Shown here: piece by piece, positions 1 through 7,362 of the stretch
How the letters are laid out: every line of letters begins with the position of its first letter
Numbering within the stretch: position 1 is the stretch's first letter
Source: Acidobacteria bacterium RBG_13_68_16
GTDB lineage: Bacteria > Acidobacteriota > Thermoanaerobaculia > Thermoanaerobaculales > Thermoanaerobaculaceae
NCBI GenBank assembly: GCA_001766905.1
Contig: MEKI01000033.1
Location: 17,113 to 67,279 of the forward strand
Direction: 5' to 3'
DNA: 50,167 nt
Notes under the pieces: model-generated
Told to the model about the DNA's origin: nothing
The model's input: only the letters and a program-made list of their open reading frames with translations
Database searches by the model: none
Translations under genes and position numbers: made by a program

Positions 1-2
1 CC

Positions 3-641
3 GACATCATCAAGATCGCCCTCGAGTCGGGCGGCGACTTCGGCCGGCTGATCCCGACTCTTTCACTGCAGGAAGCGGCCGCCGTGGTTGGGGCCGCGCA
101 CGCACGAGGAATCCCGGTCTCGGCGCACATAACGACGTCGCCCGACCTCCCGCGGGCACTCGACGCAGGCGTGGACGACCTCGCACACATGGTGGTGGAC
201 TACCCATCGGACGAGCTCATGGCACGCGCGGTGCGGCAGGGCGTCGTCTGGGTACCTACCCTCGAGCTCTGGCGCGTTGTCGGCTACGGCCACGAGCCGA
301 GGGCGGTCGCCAACCTGCGCCGCTTCATCGAGGCTGGAGGCACGGTTGCACTCGGCACCGACTTCGACGGGTACGACGCGCCGTTCCAGGTCGGCATGCC
401 GATCATCGAGATGGAGCTGATGCAGCAGGCCGGGATGTCGCCGATGCAAATCATCGTTGCAGCGACCCGGAATGCCGCCCGTGTGAGCAATCGGGTTGCC
501 GACCTCGGGACTGTCGAGATCGGGAAGATCGCCGATATCGTGGTTGTGAGGGGCGACCCCTTGCAGGACATCCACGCAATGGCGGAGGTGTTTCTGGTGC
601 TGCATTCCGGCGTCGTGATCCGCAACGACGGGTTCGAGTAA
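3..641 (+). CDS. Amidohydrolase family protein, C-terminal part (5' end outside window)
   Basis: This is the downstream part of a metal-dependent amidohydrolase; its reading frame is open from the first bases of the window, so the start lies upstream. Visible landmarks are an IKIALESGG segment at the window edge, a metal-ligand-type histidine in VSAHI, a second histidine in DLAHMVVD, and the GTDFDGY segment whose first Asp is the usual catalytic Asp of the TIM-barrel fold. The C-terminal LGTVEIGKIADIVVV region is the small beta-sandwich typical of imidazolonepropionase- and prolidase-like amidohydrolases. The substrate cannot be told from this fragment. A dimethylargininase-like gene begins 55 bases downstream in the same direction. 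Confidence 0.85.
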   Translation, partial: DIIKIALESGGDFGRLIPTLSLQEAAAVVGAAHARGIPVSAHITTSPDLPRALDAGVDDLAHMVVDYPSDELMARAVRQGVVWVPTLELWRVVGYGHEPRAVANLRRFIEAGGTVALGTDFDGYDAPFQVGMPIIEMELMQQAGMSPMQIIVAATRNAARVSNRVADLGTVEIGKIADIVVVRGDPLQDIHAMAEVFLVLHSGVVIRNDGFE

Positions 642-696
642 CTCCGGCGAATCTGTGGGATCTTCGATATCATCCTCACCGAGGTCGAGGACTCCA

Positions 697-1461
697 ATGC
701 CGACTGCGATCACCCGCAAGGTCAGCCCCGCGATCACGCGCTGCGAGCTGACGCACCTTCAGCGCCAGGCGATTGACGTCGCGCTGGCGACGCGCCAGCA
801 CGAGGCCTACGAGCGGTGCCTTGCCGGCCTGGGCTGCCGGGTGGTGAGCCTGCCGGCCGCGTCCGAGCTGCCCGACTCGGTCTTCATCGAGGACACGGCG
901 GTGGTGCTCGACCAGCTGGCGGTGGTGACGCGGCCGGGAGCCGCATCGCGCAGGGCCGAGACGCCCTCGGTGGCGCAGGTGCTTGCGGAGTACCGGCCGG
1001 TTGCGGCGATCCGGGCGCCGGGGACCCTCGACGGGGGTGACGTCCTTCGCGTCGGGCGAAGGGTGTTCGTCGGGCTGTCAGCGCGAAGCAGCGAAGACGG
1101 AATCGAGCAGCTCCGGGAGCTGCTCTCGCCCCACGGTTACGGGGTCGAGGCGCTGCCAGTCACCGGCTGTCTGCACCTCAAGTCGGCGGTCACGCAGGTG
1201 GCCTCTGAGGTCGTCCTGCTCAACCCGAAATGGGTGAACCCGGCGGCGTTCGACCGGTACAAGCGCATCGAGGTGGATCCATCCGAGCCTTACGCGGCCA
1301 ACGCGCTCCTCATCGGCGATGCGGTGCTCTACCCGACCGCCTTCCCCCGCACGGCGGCGCGGCTCGATGGCGCCGGGATCCGCCTCGTGGCGGTGGATGT
1401 CTCCGAGCTCGCCAAGGCCGAGGGTGCCATAACCTGCTGCAGCCTGATTCTGAAGGACTGA
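697..1461 (+). CDS. Dimethylargininase-type amidinohydrolase (DDAH family)
   Basis: A 254-residue protein of the guanidino-group-modifying (pentein) superfamily, most like N(G),N(G)-dimethylarginine dimethylaminohydrolase, which hydrolyses methylated arginines to citrulline and amines. The substrate-site segments IEDTAVV (about residues 64-70) and LDGGDVL (111-117) are present. The catalytic His is H160 in GCLHLKS, and the nucleophile is in the Cys pair C247-C248 of ITCCSL; the family uses a cysteine at this C-terminal position. The length matches the family. I chose the ATG at 697 over a GTG at 655 because GAGG sits about 6 bases upstream and the family N-terminus starts there. A citrullinase- or arginine-deiminase-like specificity cannot be excluded. 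Confidence 0.88.
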   Translation: MPTAITRKVSPAITRCELTHLQRQAIDVALATRQHEAYERCLAGLGCRVVSLPAASELPDSVFIEDTAVVLDQLAVVTRPGAASRRAETPSVAQVLAEYRPVAAIRAPGTLDGGDVLRVGRRVFVGLSARSSEDGIEQLRELLSPHGYGVEALPVTGCLHLKSAVTQVASEVVLLNPKWVNPAAFDRYKRIEVDPSEPYAANALLIGDAVLYPTAFPRTAARLDGAGIRLVAVDVSELAKAEGAITCCSLILKD

Positions 1462-1555
1462 GCGCCCGCGGCATCAGCTTCGTATACCCTGACGAACGGA
1501 CGAGTAGAATGGTGCGGCGCGCAGAGGCGCCGCCGGGGAGGGCGGCAGCCGAACC

Positions 1556-2368
1556 ATGTACGAAAAGTTCTACGGCCTCACGGCCCCGCCGTTTTCCATT
1601 ACGCCGGACCCACGGTACCTGTTCTTCTCCCACCGGCACCGCGAGGCCTTCGAGCACATGCTGTTCGGCATCACCCAGCGCAAGGGCTTCATCCAGATCA
1701 CGGGGGAGGTCGGTGCGGGAAAGAGCACGCTGTGCCGTGCCGTTCTCGAGCACCTCCGACAGGGCTTCTCGACGGCGCTGATCCTCAACCCGGTCCTGAC
1801 GGGCCTTCAGCTCGTGCGCACGATCCTGCACGAGTTTGGTCTCGACGACCGCAGCAACGACCGCGTCCAGCTGGTGCGGCGCCTCAACGATTTCCTGCTG
1901 GACCGCCTCCACGCCGGGCAGGACGTCGTGCTGTTCGTGGACGAGGCGCAAGACATGTCCGACGACCTGCTCGAAGAGATCCGGCTGCTCTCAAACCTCG
2001 AGACCGACGATCGGAAGCTCGTGCAGATCGTGCTGGTCGGCCAGCCCGAGCTGCGCAGGAGGCTGGACCAGCCCGAGCTCCGCCAGCTCCGGCAGCGAAT
2101 CACCGTGCGCTACCACCTGGGACCGATCGAGCGCGCGGAGACGGAGGCCTACATCTTCCACCGACTCACGGTCGCCGGATCCAACGGCCGTCCCACGTTC
2201 TCGCCGGCCGCGATTCGGGCCATCCACCGGGATTCGCGGGGCGTGCCTCGCGTAATCAATGCAATCTGCGACAAGGCGCTACTCGCCGGCTACGTGGAAG
2301 ATCGCGACTACATCACCAGGCGCCTGGTTCGGCGGGCGGTCCGCGACCTGGAGGGCCAGGCACCATGA
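1556..2368 (+). CDS. ExeA/GspA-like AAA ATPase
   Basis: A 270-residue AAA ATPase of the ExeA type. The start MYEKFYGLTAPPFSITPDP is the family's typical N-terminus. Walker A is GEVGAGKST (residues 50-58) and Walker B is VVLFVDEAQ (124-132). Relatives hydrolyse ATP next to the inner membrane and help assemble secretin or exopolysaccharide export complexes (GspA/ExeA, or the ATPase of exosortase loci). The protein ends before the peptidoglycan-binding domain of classical ExeA. The stop overlaps the start of the GspB-like gene (ATGA), so the two are translationally coupled. No secretin or pseudopilin gene is visible here, so the partner complex must be encoded elsewhere. Confidence 0.9.
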   Translation: MYEKFYGLTAPPFSITPDPRYLFFSHRHREAFEHMLFGITQRKGFIQITGEVGAGKSTLCRAVLEHLRQGFSTALILNPVLTGLQLVRTILHEFGLDDRSNDRVQLVRRLNDFLLDRLHAGQDVVLFVDEAQDMSDDLLEEIRLLSNLETDDRKLVQIVLVGQPELRRRLDQPELRQLRQRITVRYHLGPIERAETEAYIFHRLTVAGSNGRPTFSPAAIRAIHRDSRGVPRVINAICDKALLAGYVEDRDYITRRLVRRAVRDLEGQAP

Positions 2369-3105
2369 GTCTCGTCAGCGAGGCCCTGCGGAAGGCACGC
2401 CAAGAGGCGGCCCAGAGGGAGGGACGGGACCGCGGCATCCCCCACGGCCTGGTCGTGCCACCGAAGAGGTGGCGGTCCGGCCCCGGTCTCGCCCTCGTCG
2501 TGGCGATCGCTCTCGCTGCCGCCATCGCTGGCGCGGCGGTCGCGTGGTGGACGCTCGGCCGGCGTGCTACGCCGGAAGCCTCGAGCGCCGCGCCCGGCCG
2601 GCCCGCTCCGGCCACGCCGGCGCCGGCCGTCAACCCCCAGGCCACCGCACCGCCGTTTGACGCGGCAGCACGGGCCGAGTTTGAGCCGCTTGCCGCACAT
2701 GCCGCGCCGGCCCCTCACGCCACCGCCAAGGTGCGGTCGCTGGGCGCTGCCCCCACCCCGCAGGAGCAGGCCGCCAGTACAATCGCGGCCACCACCGCCG
2801 GACCCCGGGCCCTCAGCGGTGACGGGCAGTCCGGAACAAGCGCAGCGGCCGAACAATCCGTCACGCACCCGGGACCGGCCGAGAGAGCTCCTCGTGAGCG
2901 AGAGTTCGTCATTGACGCGGATCTGGGGCGCGTAAAACTCCACCTCGATTACATCGTCTACAGGCCAGGCTCCCCGTTTGCTGGGATCAACGGGCAACAG
3001 GTCGCGATCGGAAGCGTGATCGAGGGGTTCCAGGTGGAGGAGATCGGCCCCGAGCTGGTGCGTCTGCGCGACGGTCGCGGCACGGTGGTCCTGCGCACCC
3101 ACTGA
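2365..3105 (+). CDS. GspB-like inner-membrane protein
   Basis: A 246-residue protein with a short charged cytoplasmic N-terminus (MSLVSEALRKARQEA), one transmembrane helix at about 41-63, a long Pro/Ala-rich linker (about 70-170), and a C-terminal beta domain from about 172 (EFVIDADLGRVKLHLDYIVY to VVLRTH). The order and the C-terminal IGSVIEGFQVEEI pattern match type II secretion protein B (T2SSB domain), the usual partner of ExeA. Its start overlaps the ATPase stop by 4 bases. The linker probably spans the periplasm toward peptidoglycan or an outer-membrane secretin. The family call rests on context and the terminal domain, since the linker carries no information. Confidence 0.8.
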   Translation: MSLVSEALRKARQEAAQREGRDRGIPHGLVVPPKRWRSGPGLALVVAIALAAAIAGAAVAWWTLGRRATPEASSAAPGRPAPATPAPAVNPQATAPPFDAAARAEFEPLAAHAAPAPHATAKVRSLGAAPTPQEQAASTIAATTAGPRALSGDGQSGTSAAAEQSVTHPGPAERAPREREFVIDADLGRVKLHLDYIVYRPGSPFAGINGQQVAIGSVIEGFQVEEIGPELVRLRDGRGTVVLRTH

Positions 3106-3153
3106 GGGACGGCGCCGGCTCATGCAACGAGGAATTCCCCGTCCATTCTCCGG

Positions 3154-3183
3154 TTGGCGTTCCTGTACCGACTGCTTTAGGTT
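3154..3183 (+). promoter_or_regulatory. Promoter of ada, predicted leaderless
   Basis: TTGGCG (3154-3159), an 18-base spacer and TAGGTT (3178-3183). Only 6 bases separate the -10 from the ATG at 3190, so transcription should begin at or next to the start codon. There is no Shine-Dalgarno sequence, which agrees with a leaderless mRNA. Confidence 0.4.
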
Positions 3184-3189
3184 GAGCCC

Positions 3190-4269
3190 ATGAGCGACCG
3201 ACTGTTGCCCGACGGCGAGACGATGTACCGCGCGCTCGTGGAGAAGGATCCCGCATTCGACGGGCTCTTCTTCACCGGTGTGACCACGACCGGCGTTTTC
3301 TGCCGGCCGACGTGCACGGCGAGGAAGCCTCGCCGCGAGAACGTGGTTTTCTTCTCCACGGCGCGGGACGCGTTGCTGGCCGGCTACCGTCCCTGCCAGG
3401 TGTGTCGGCCCGTGCAACCGCCCGGCGCGATGCCGGAGGTCGTGCGCCAGCTCCTCGCCGACGTCGAAGCCGACCCGAGCCTCCGGTTGCGCGACGCAGA
3501 TCTCCGGGCGCGCGGGATCGAACCGACGGCCTTGCGCCGCTGGTTCAAGAAGAGCCACGGCCTCACCTTTCAGGGGTACGTCAGGGCACTGCGAATCGGC
3601 GCTGCCTTCGGCCGCATCAAACACGGGGACACGGCAACGGCAGCGGCATTCGATCACGGCTGGGACTCCCTGAGCGGCTTCGGGGAGGCGTTCCGCAAGG
3701 TGATGGGCACGCCGCCCACAGGCGCACCCGACCGGGTGATCACGGTGACCCGGATTGAGACCCCGCTCGGGCCGATGCTGGCCGGCGCCACTGATGACGG
3801 GATCTGCCTCCTCGAGTTTGTCGACCGGCGGATGATCGAAACACAGCTCGTAAGACTGCAAAAGCTCCTTGGGGAAAACTTTGTGCCAGGCACAAGCAAA
3901 CACTTCGATCGCCTCGCGGTCGAGCTCCAACGCTACTTCGCGGGTGAGCTCCAACGCTTCGAGTCGCCGCTCGAAATGCGCGGAACCGAGTTCCAAAGGA
4001 AGGCATGGTCGGCGCTGCTCACCATCCCGTACGGCAAGACCCGCAGCTACTCTGAGCAGGCGACGCTCCTCGGGGCGCCGAGTGCAGTCCGCGCGGTTGC
4101 GCGTGCGAACGGCGACAACCGCATCGCGATCGTCATCCCCTGCCACCGCGTCGTGGGCTCGGACGGTTCCCTCACCGGCTACGGCGGCGGCCTCTGGCGA
4201 AAGCAGTGGTTGCTGGACCTCGAAAGGCACAACCTCGAGGAGAATGGCCGCGCCGCCGTGGTTTCATGA
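3190..4269 (+). CDS. ada: Bifunctional Ada: DNA methyl-repair protein and AraC-type activator
   Basis: A 359-residue protein with all three Ada parts. The N-terminal zinc domain has Cys38, Cys42, Cys69 and Cys72, exactly at E. coli spacing; Cys38 takes the methyl group from phosphotriesters and switches Ada into an activator. An AraC-type helix-turn-helix region spans about 85-180. The O6-alkylguanine methyltransferase domain follows, with the acceptor cysteine Cys318 in IPCHRV. It repairs alkylated DNA in the cytoplasm and should activate its own alkylation-response genes. It stands alone, with no alkB or alkA beside it. An AlkD-like gene lies about 24 kb downstream in the window. Full length with no missing residues. 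Confidence 0.97.
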   Translation: MSDRLLPDGETMYRALVEKDPAFDGLFFTGVTTTGVFCRPTCTARKPRRENVVFFSTARDALLAGYRPCQVCRPVQPPGAMPEVVRQLLADVEADPSLRLRDADLRARGIEPTALRRWFKKSHGLTFQGYVRALRIGAAFGRIKHGDTATAAAFDHGWDSLSGFGEAFRKVMGTPPTGAPDRVITVTRIETPLGPMLAGATDDGICLLEFVDRRMIETQLVRLQKLLGENFVPGTSKHFDRLAVELQRYFAGELQRFESPLEMRGTEFQRKAWSALLTIPYGKTRSYSEQATLLGAPSAVRAVARANGDNRIAIVIPCHRVVGSDGSLTGYGGGLWRKQWLLDLERHNLEENGRAAVVS

Positions 4270-4436
4270 GCGCAGTCGGGAGCATCAACCGGCGCAGTCG
4301 GTGGTGAGGTACACGTGCTGCTCTTCGAGCCTGCGAGCACACTCAACACGGGCAATGTGACCGGAGAACTGGGGCGCCGGCAACTCGAGCGGATCTGAGA
4401 AGCCTTCCGAGCCGCGTGTCGCCCGGGGCGATGGAG

Positions 4437-4907
4437 TCAGCCCTGCTCAACTTTCCAGAAGGCGCGTTCGGGTTCCCAGCGTGAGGAGACGGCCGCCGGC
4501 GGGCGCGCCAGGATGACCTTGCCACGGGCGGCGACGCTACCGTCCGGAAGGCGCAGCTCGGATTCGGCCTCGGCGCGGCTGCTAGCCCGTCGCAGGAGAC
4601 GACCGACCACGGTGAGCTCCGTTCCCGTGGGCGTGGGTTGGCGATAGGCTACCTCCAGCTTCAGGGTCACCATCAGGTCGTCGAAGGCGCCGTCCATGAG
4701 CACGGTTCGGCCCGCCGTCTCGTCGAGCAGGGCCGCAACGATGCCGCCATGCACCACGCCCGGGTAGCCGTTGAAGTGTTCCGGGACGTTAACTCTGCCA
4801 CGGATCTCGCCCGCCTCGCGGTCGTTCTCCCAGTGCACCCTCAGGCCCACCGGATTCTCCCGCCCACACAGGAAGCAGAACCGCGAGGTCGGCTGCCAGT
4901 CCACCAT
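4437..4907 (-). CDS. PaaI/YigI-like hotdog-fold thioesterase
   Basis: A 156-residue single hotdog-domain protein. The segment YPGVVHGGIVAALLDETAG is the signature helix of PaaI-type acyl-CoA thioesterases, with the glycine-rich turn after HGG and the acidic residue in LLDE. The N-terminal CFLCGRENPVGL is typical of a common subgroup. It probably hydrolyses an acyl-CoA in the cytoplasm; the acyl group is unknown. I placed the start at the ATG at 4907, which has GGAGGGC just upstream. A start at 4922 or a GTG at 4946 would add 5 or 13 residues. It is followed in the opposite direction by the 3' end of ada. Confidence 0.85.
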   Translation of the reverse strand: MVDWQPTSRFCFLCGRENPVGLRVHWENDREAGEIRGRVNVPEHFNGYPGVVHGGIVAALLDETAGRTVLMDGAFDDLMVTLKLEVAYRQPTPTGTELTVVGRLLRRASSRAEAESELRLPDGSVAARGKVILARPPAAVSSRWEPERAFWKVEQG

Positions 4908-4967
4908 CGTGACGCCCTCCATACGGGGCGCCCCGGCGCCCGGCACAAGGTTACACGGGGCGGACGC

Positions 4968-5297
4968 CTACGTCGCGGCTGCCGTGGTGGCCGCCATCGC
5001 GGCTGCCTGGGCCGCGGCCATCGCCGCAGCAACCTCGACCACAGATGCACCGGCGAACGACACCAGACCGCTGCCGAGGCCCTTGAGCCTGTTGCGCCAC
5101 ATGATCCGGCCGCTCGCACCGTCGAGGCAGAACAGCTCGCCCCCCGCGCCCGCGTACACGACATCGCCCGACCCGAACACCGTCACGAAGCTCGCCGTCT
5201 TGACCTTTTGCCGCCAGATCTCCTGACCGTCGGACGGACGCAGCGCCACCACGTGGCCGCCGATCCCAATGAACAGGCACTGCTCCCCCTTTGCCAT
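4968..5297 (-). CDS. Small PQQ-propeller-like repeat protein with Ala-rich tail
   Basis: A 109-residue protein. Residues 1-75 hold about two PQQ/beta-propeller blades: GHVVALRPSDGQEIWRQKV and GGELFCLDGASGRIMWRNRL are textbook repeats with the terminal W. This is far too few blades for a closed propeller, so it may assemble as an oligomer or act as a small binding module. There is no signal peptide. The last 30 residues are almost entirely Ala, Met and Thr. GGAGGGCTC precedes the ATG, so the start is well supported. It lies downstream of the multiheme cytochrome on the same strand, separated by 175 bases. I infer no specific function. Confidence 0.8.
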   Translation of the reverse strand: MAKGEQCLFIGIGGHVVALRPSDGQEIWRQKVKTASFVTVFGSGDVVYAGAGGELFCLDGASGRIMWRNRLKGLGSGLVSFAGASVVEVAAAMAAAQAAAMAATTAAAT

Positions 5298-5321
5298 GAG
5301 CCCTCCTCTGCGTCGGCCTTC

Positions 5322-5327
5322 ATCCTA
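5322..5327 (-). promoter_or_regulatory. Putative -10 for the PQQ-repeat protein
   Basis: Read on the minus strand this is TAGGAT, about 25 bases before the ATG at 5297, and the leader contains GAGGAGGG. No clear -35 is visible. The 175-base gap between this gene and the cytochrome gene (5298-5472) otherwise holds nothing I can identify. Confidence 0.25.
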
Positions 5328-5472
5328 TCGTGCCGCGCCGAGCGGGCGCTACGGGGAACCGAGCCTATGGCGGAACCCGAGCAGGCGGTTGAACTCGGCA
5401 GGTTCGTCGAGGGTCCCCACGTGGCCGTGCCCGACCCCGGAGGTGACTACCCTTGTCGCACCGATCCCCCCG

Positions 5473-6504
5473 TCAGCTGGCCCCTCGCGCCTTTTCCAGC
5501 TTGGCGAACTGCTCGCGGGTGAGCGGCGTGCAGAAGCCGGAGTAGTTCAGCAGGGGCTCGCCCGGGTTGTCGATCGGAACCCACTTCCCGTTCTCGTAGT
5601 TCAGGTAGGGGACGTTCCACTTCATCCCATCGAGCACCGGGATCACGCCCTGGACGTTGGTGGCCTTTCCATTCTCCCACCGCACGGGAACGAACGTGTT
5701 GCTGGCGAGGTCCCGAACGATCTTCGTGCCGTGGCAGTCACGGCACTTGCGGCCTTCCCTCGTGATCGAGTGCGAGAACGTGGGTGCCAGGGTGATCATG
5801 GCCCTGTTCTTGTAGACGCAGGTGAGGAAGTTGGCGAGCGTGACCCTCCCATCGTGGTTGACGAGGAAAAACATCCCCCTGAGCTCGATCTGCACGTCCT
5901 TGGCTTCTTTCACCCTCGTCTCGACGTGGCAGTTGAGGCACGTCACCAGCTCCGCGACGTGGCAGGTGCCGCAGTCGAGCTTGCCCTTGTGGACCGTGTG
6001 GCTTGCGGACTTCTTGATGTTCGAGTGGCACGTTTCGCAACGCGTATCCAGAACACCCGGCTGCATGTAGGTGTCGTAGGCGACCCCGTCGCCGTGCACC
6101 TCGCGCGTGCTGTGGCAGCTCATGCACTTCATCCCCTTTTGACGGTGGACGTCGGGGCCCTCGGGCACGCCATGGCACTTCTCACACGCCGCCTGGGCTA
6201 CGGCTGGGTCGCGCGAGTAGGTGGCCTTCCCGTTGACCTCCTTCAGGTGGCAGGTGTCGCAGGTTCGCGCGTGGCACTTGCCTTTCAGACACCCGGCTTG
6301 CGAGGCCGTCAGTCCGGTGAGCCGTTCCAGACCCCCGTGCTCCTTGGAGTAGATGAACTCGATACCCCGGTTGGTGTAATGGAGGCTCTTCGCGTAGAAG
6401 TTCTCCTCCGTGGGCGGTTTCTGCTCCTCGCCTGCAGCTCGAACGTGCATCGGGACGAGGAGCGCAATGCCGAGTGCGAAGCAGGAGACAGGAGACGGTT
6501 TCAT
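5473..6504 (-). CDS. Exported multiheme cytochrome c (seven CxxCH, one CX4CH-like)
   Basis: A 343-residue exported cytochrome. MKPSPVSCFALGIALLVPMH...RAA is a Sec signal peptide. Seven canonical heme sites are visible: CDTCH, CEKCH, CMSCH, CETCH, CGTCH, CLNCH and CRDCH. The segment CLKGKCH, just before the first, has the CX4CH spacing known in some cytochrome c3-like proteins and could bind an eighth heme. Many extra histidines can serve as distal ligands. The roughly 110-residue C-terminal part is heme-free. It should carry electrons in the periplasm or at the outer surface, to or from an unknown partner. The ATG at 6504 is preceded by AGGAGGGACCACG. No quinol oxidase or reductase subunit lies beside it. 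Confidence 0.93.
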   Translation of the reverse strand: MKPSPVSCFALGIALLVPMHVRAAGEEQKPPTEENFYAKSLHYTNRGIEFIYSKEHGGLERLTGLTASQAGCLKGKCHARTCDTCHLKEVNGKATYSRDPAVAQAACEKCHGVPEGPDVHRQKGMKCMSCHSTREVHGDGVAYDTYMQPGVLDTRCETCHSNIKKSASHTVHKGKLDCGTCHVAELVTCLNCHVETRVKEAKDVQIELRGMFFLVNHDGRVTLANFLTCVYKNRAMITLAPTFSHSITREGRKCRDCHGTKIVRDLASNTFVPVRWENGKATNVQGVIPVLDGMKWNVPYLNYENGKWVPIDNPGEPLLNYSGFCTPLTREQFAKLEKARGAS

Positions 6505-6677
6505 CGTGGTCCCTCCTTGCCCTTCGGAAACTCTGGATTCAGCACGGATCGCCGCACCATCTGCGCTTCGGATAGCGCTCCCTGGTCGCAACTTCGCCAT
6601 CGATCTTGAGCATCTGCGCCCTTGTACGTCCTTCCATGGGGGAAGTTGCGGCCACCGGAAGGTGCGACAATCCCCCA

Positions 6678-7289
6678 ATGGGCGTTGGTCCGACCCTTAA
6701 GGATGTGAAGGGCGCGCTCGCGCGTCTTCAGTCGCAGCCGGGTCGCTTTGTGCCGCCGGGTCGGAGGGCGGCTGTGGCTGCGGTGATCCGCCAAAAGAAG
6801 ACGGGCCTGGAGCTGCTCTTCATCCTCCGTGCGAAACATCCCCGAGATCCGTGGTCGGGACAGATGGCGTGGCCTGGCGGTCGGGTGGACGACGGCGATT
6901 CAGGGCCGCTAGCGACCGCCCTTCGGGAAACCCGCGAGGAGCTCGCCCTCGACCTCGAGCGGGACGGTGAGTTGCTCGGTGCCCTCTCGGAGGTACGCAC
7001 GCACCTGCGGCGCGGACCCGGGCCGCTCTCGGTCGTTCCGTTCGTCTTCGAGCTGAAGGGTAAACCGGCCCTCGTCCCCAACAGCGAGGTGCAGGAGGCG
7101 CTGTGGGTGCCGCTGCCGTTTCTCCTGGACCGCAGAAACCGGGGGCGGTTCGTCTGGATTGGGCGCGGCGTGCCGCTGGTCATGCCCAGCTACCGTTTCG
7201 AGGGCCGCGTGATCTGGGGGTTGACGCTCCACATGCTCGACGAGCTTCTCGTGCTGCTTGCAAGGCCTGCCGCCGGATCAGAAGCCTGA
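6678..7289 (+). CDS. Nudix hydrolase, CoA pyrophosphatase-like
   Basis: A 203-residue Nudix protein. The Nudix box is GGRVDDGDSG...ALRETREELAL; the REtxEE core is intact, and the early acidic position is Asp, as in the CoA/peroxisomal NUDT7-type subgroup. The upstream RAKHPRDPWSGQMAWPGG segment also fits CoA pyrophosphatases (NudL-like). It likely cleaves a nucleotide diphosphate bond, perhaps in CoA or oxidised CoA. I chose the ATG at 6678, since upstream ATGs lack any ribosome site. TGCGACAAT lies 6 bases before this ATG, so the mRNA may be leaderless. It diverges from the cytochrome gene. Confidence 0.88.
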   Translation: MGVGPTLKDVKGALARLQSQPGRFVPPGRRAAVAAVIRQKKTGLELLFILRAKHPRDPWSGQMAWPGGRVDDGDSGPLATALRETREELALDLERDGELLGALSEVRTHLRRGPGPLSVVPFVFELKGKPALVPNSEVQEALWVPLPFLLDRRNRGRFVWIGRGVPLVMPSYRFEGRVIWGLTLHMLDELLVLLARPAAGSEA

Positions 7290-7343
7290 CGGTTCGACCG
7301 CGGTCAGGCACGCGGGCCCCGCAACCGGTGGCGGCCGCAGCGT

Positions 7344-7352
7344 TGCTATGAT
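7344..7352 (+). promoter_or_regulatory. Extended -10 promoter of first gamma-glutamyltranspeptidase
   Basis: TGCTATGAT is an extended -10. Ten bases separate it from the ATG at 7363, so the message should start within a few bases of the start codon. The geometry is identical to that of the second transpeptidase gene. Confidence 0.5.
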
Positions 7353-7362
7353 ACGGGGCAAC

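Noticed and set aside
2308-4230. 640-codon open frame on the minus strand
   Set aside because: It runs antisense to the GspB-like gene and ada, both of which have clear family motifs; high-GC codon bias leaves such shadow frames open.
5298-5472. Possible small gene between the PQQ-like and cytochrome genes
   Set aside because: No frame with a ribosome site or recognisable pattern.
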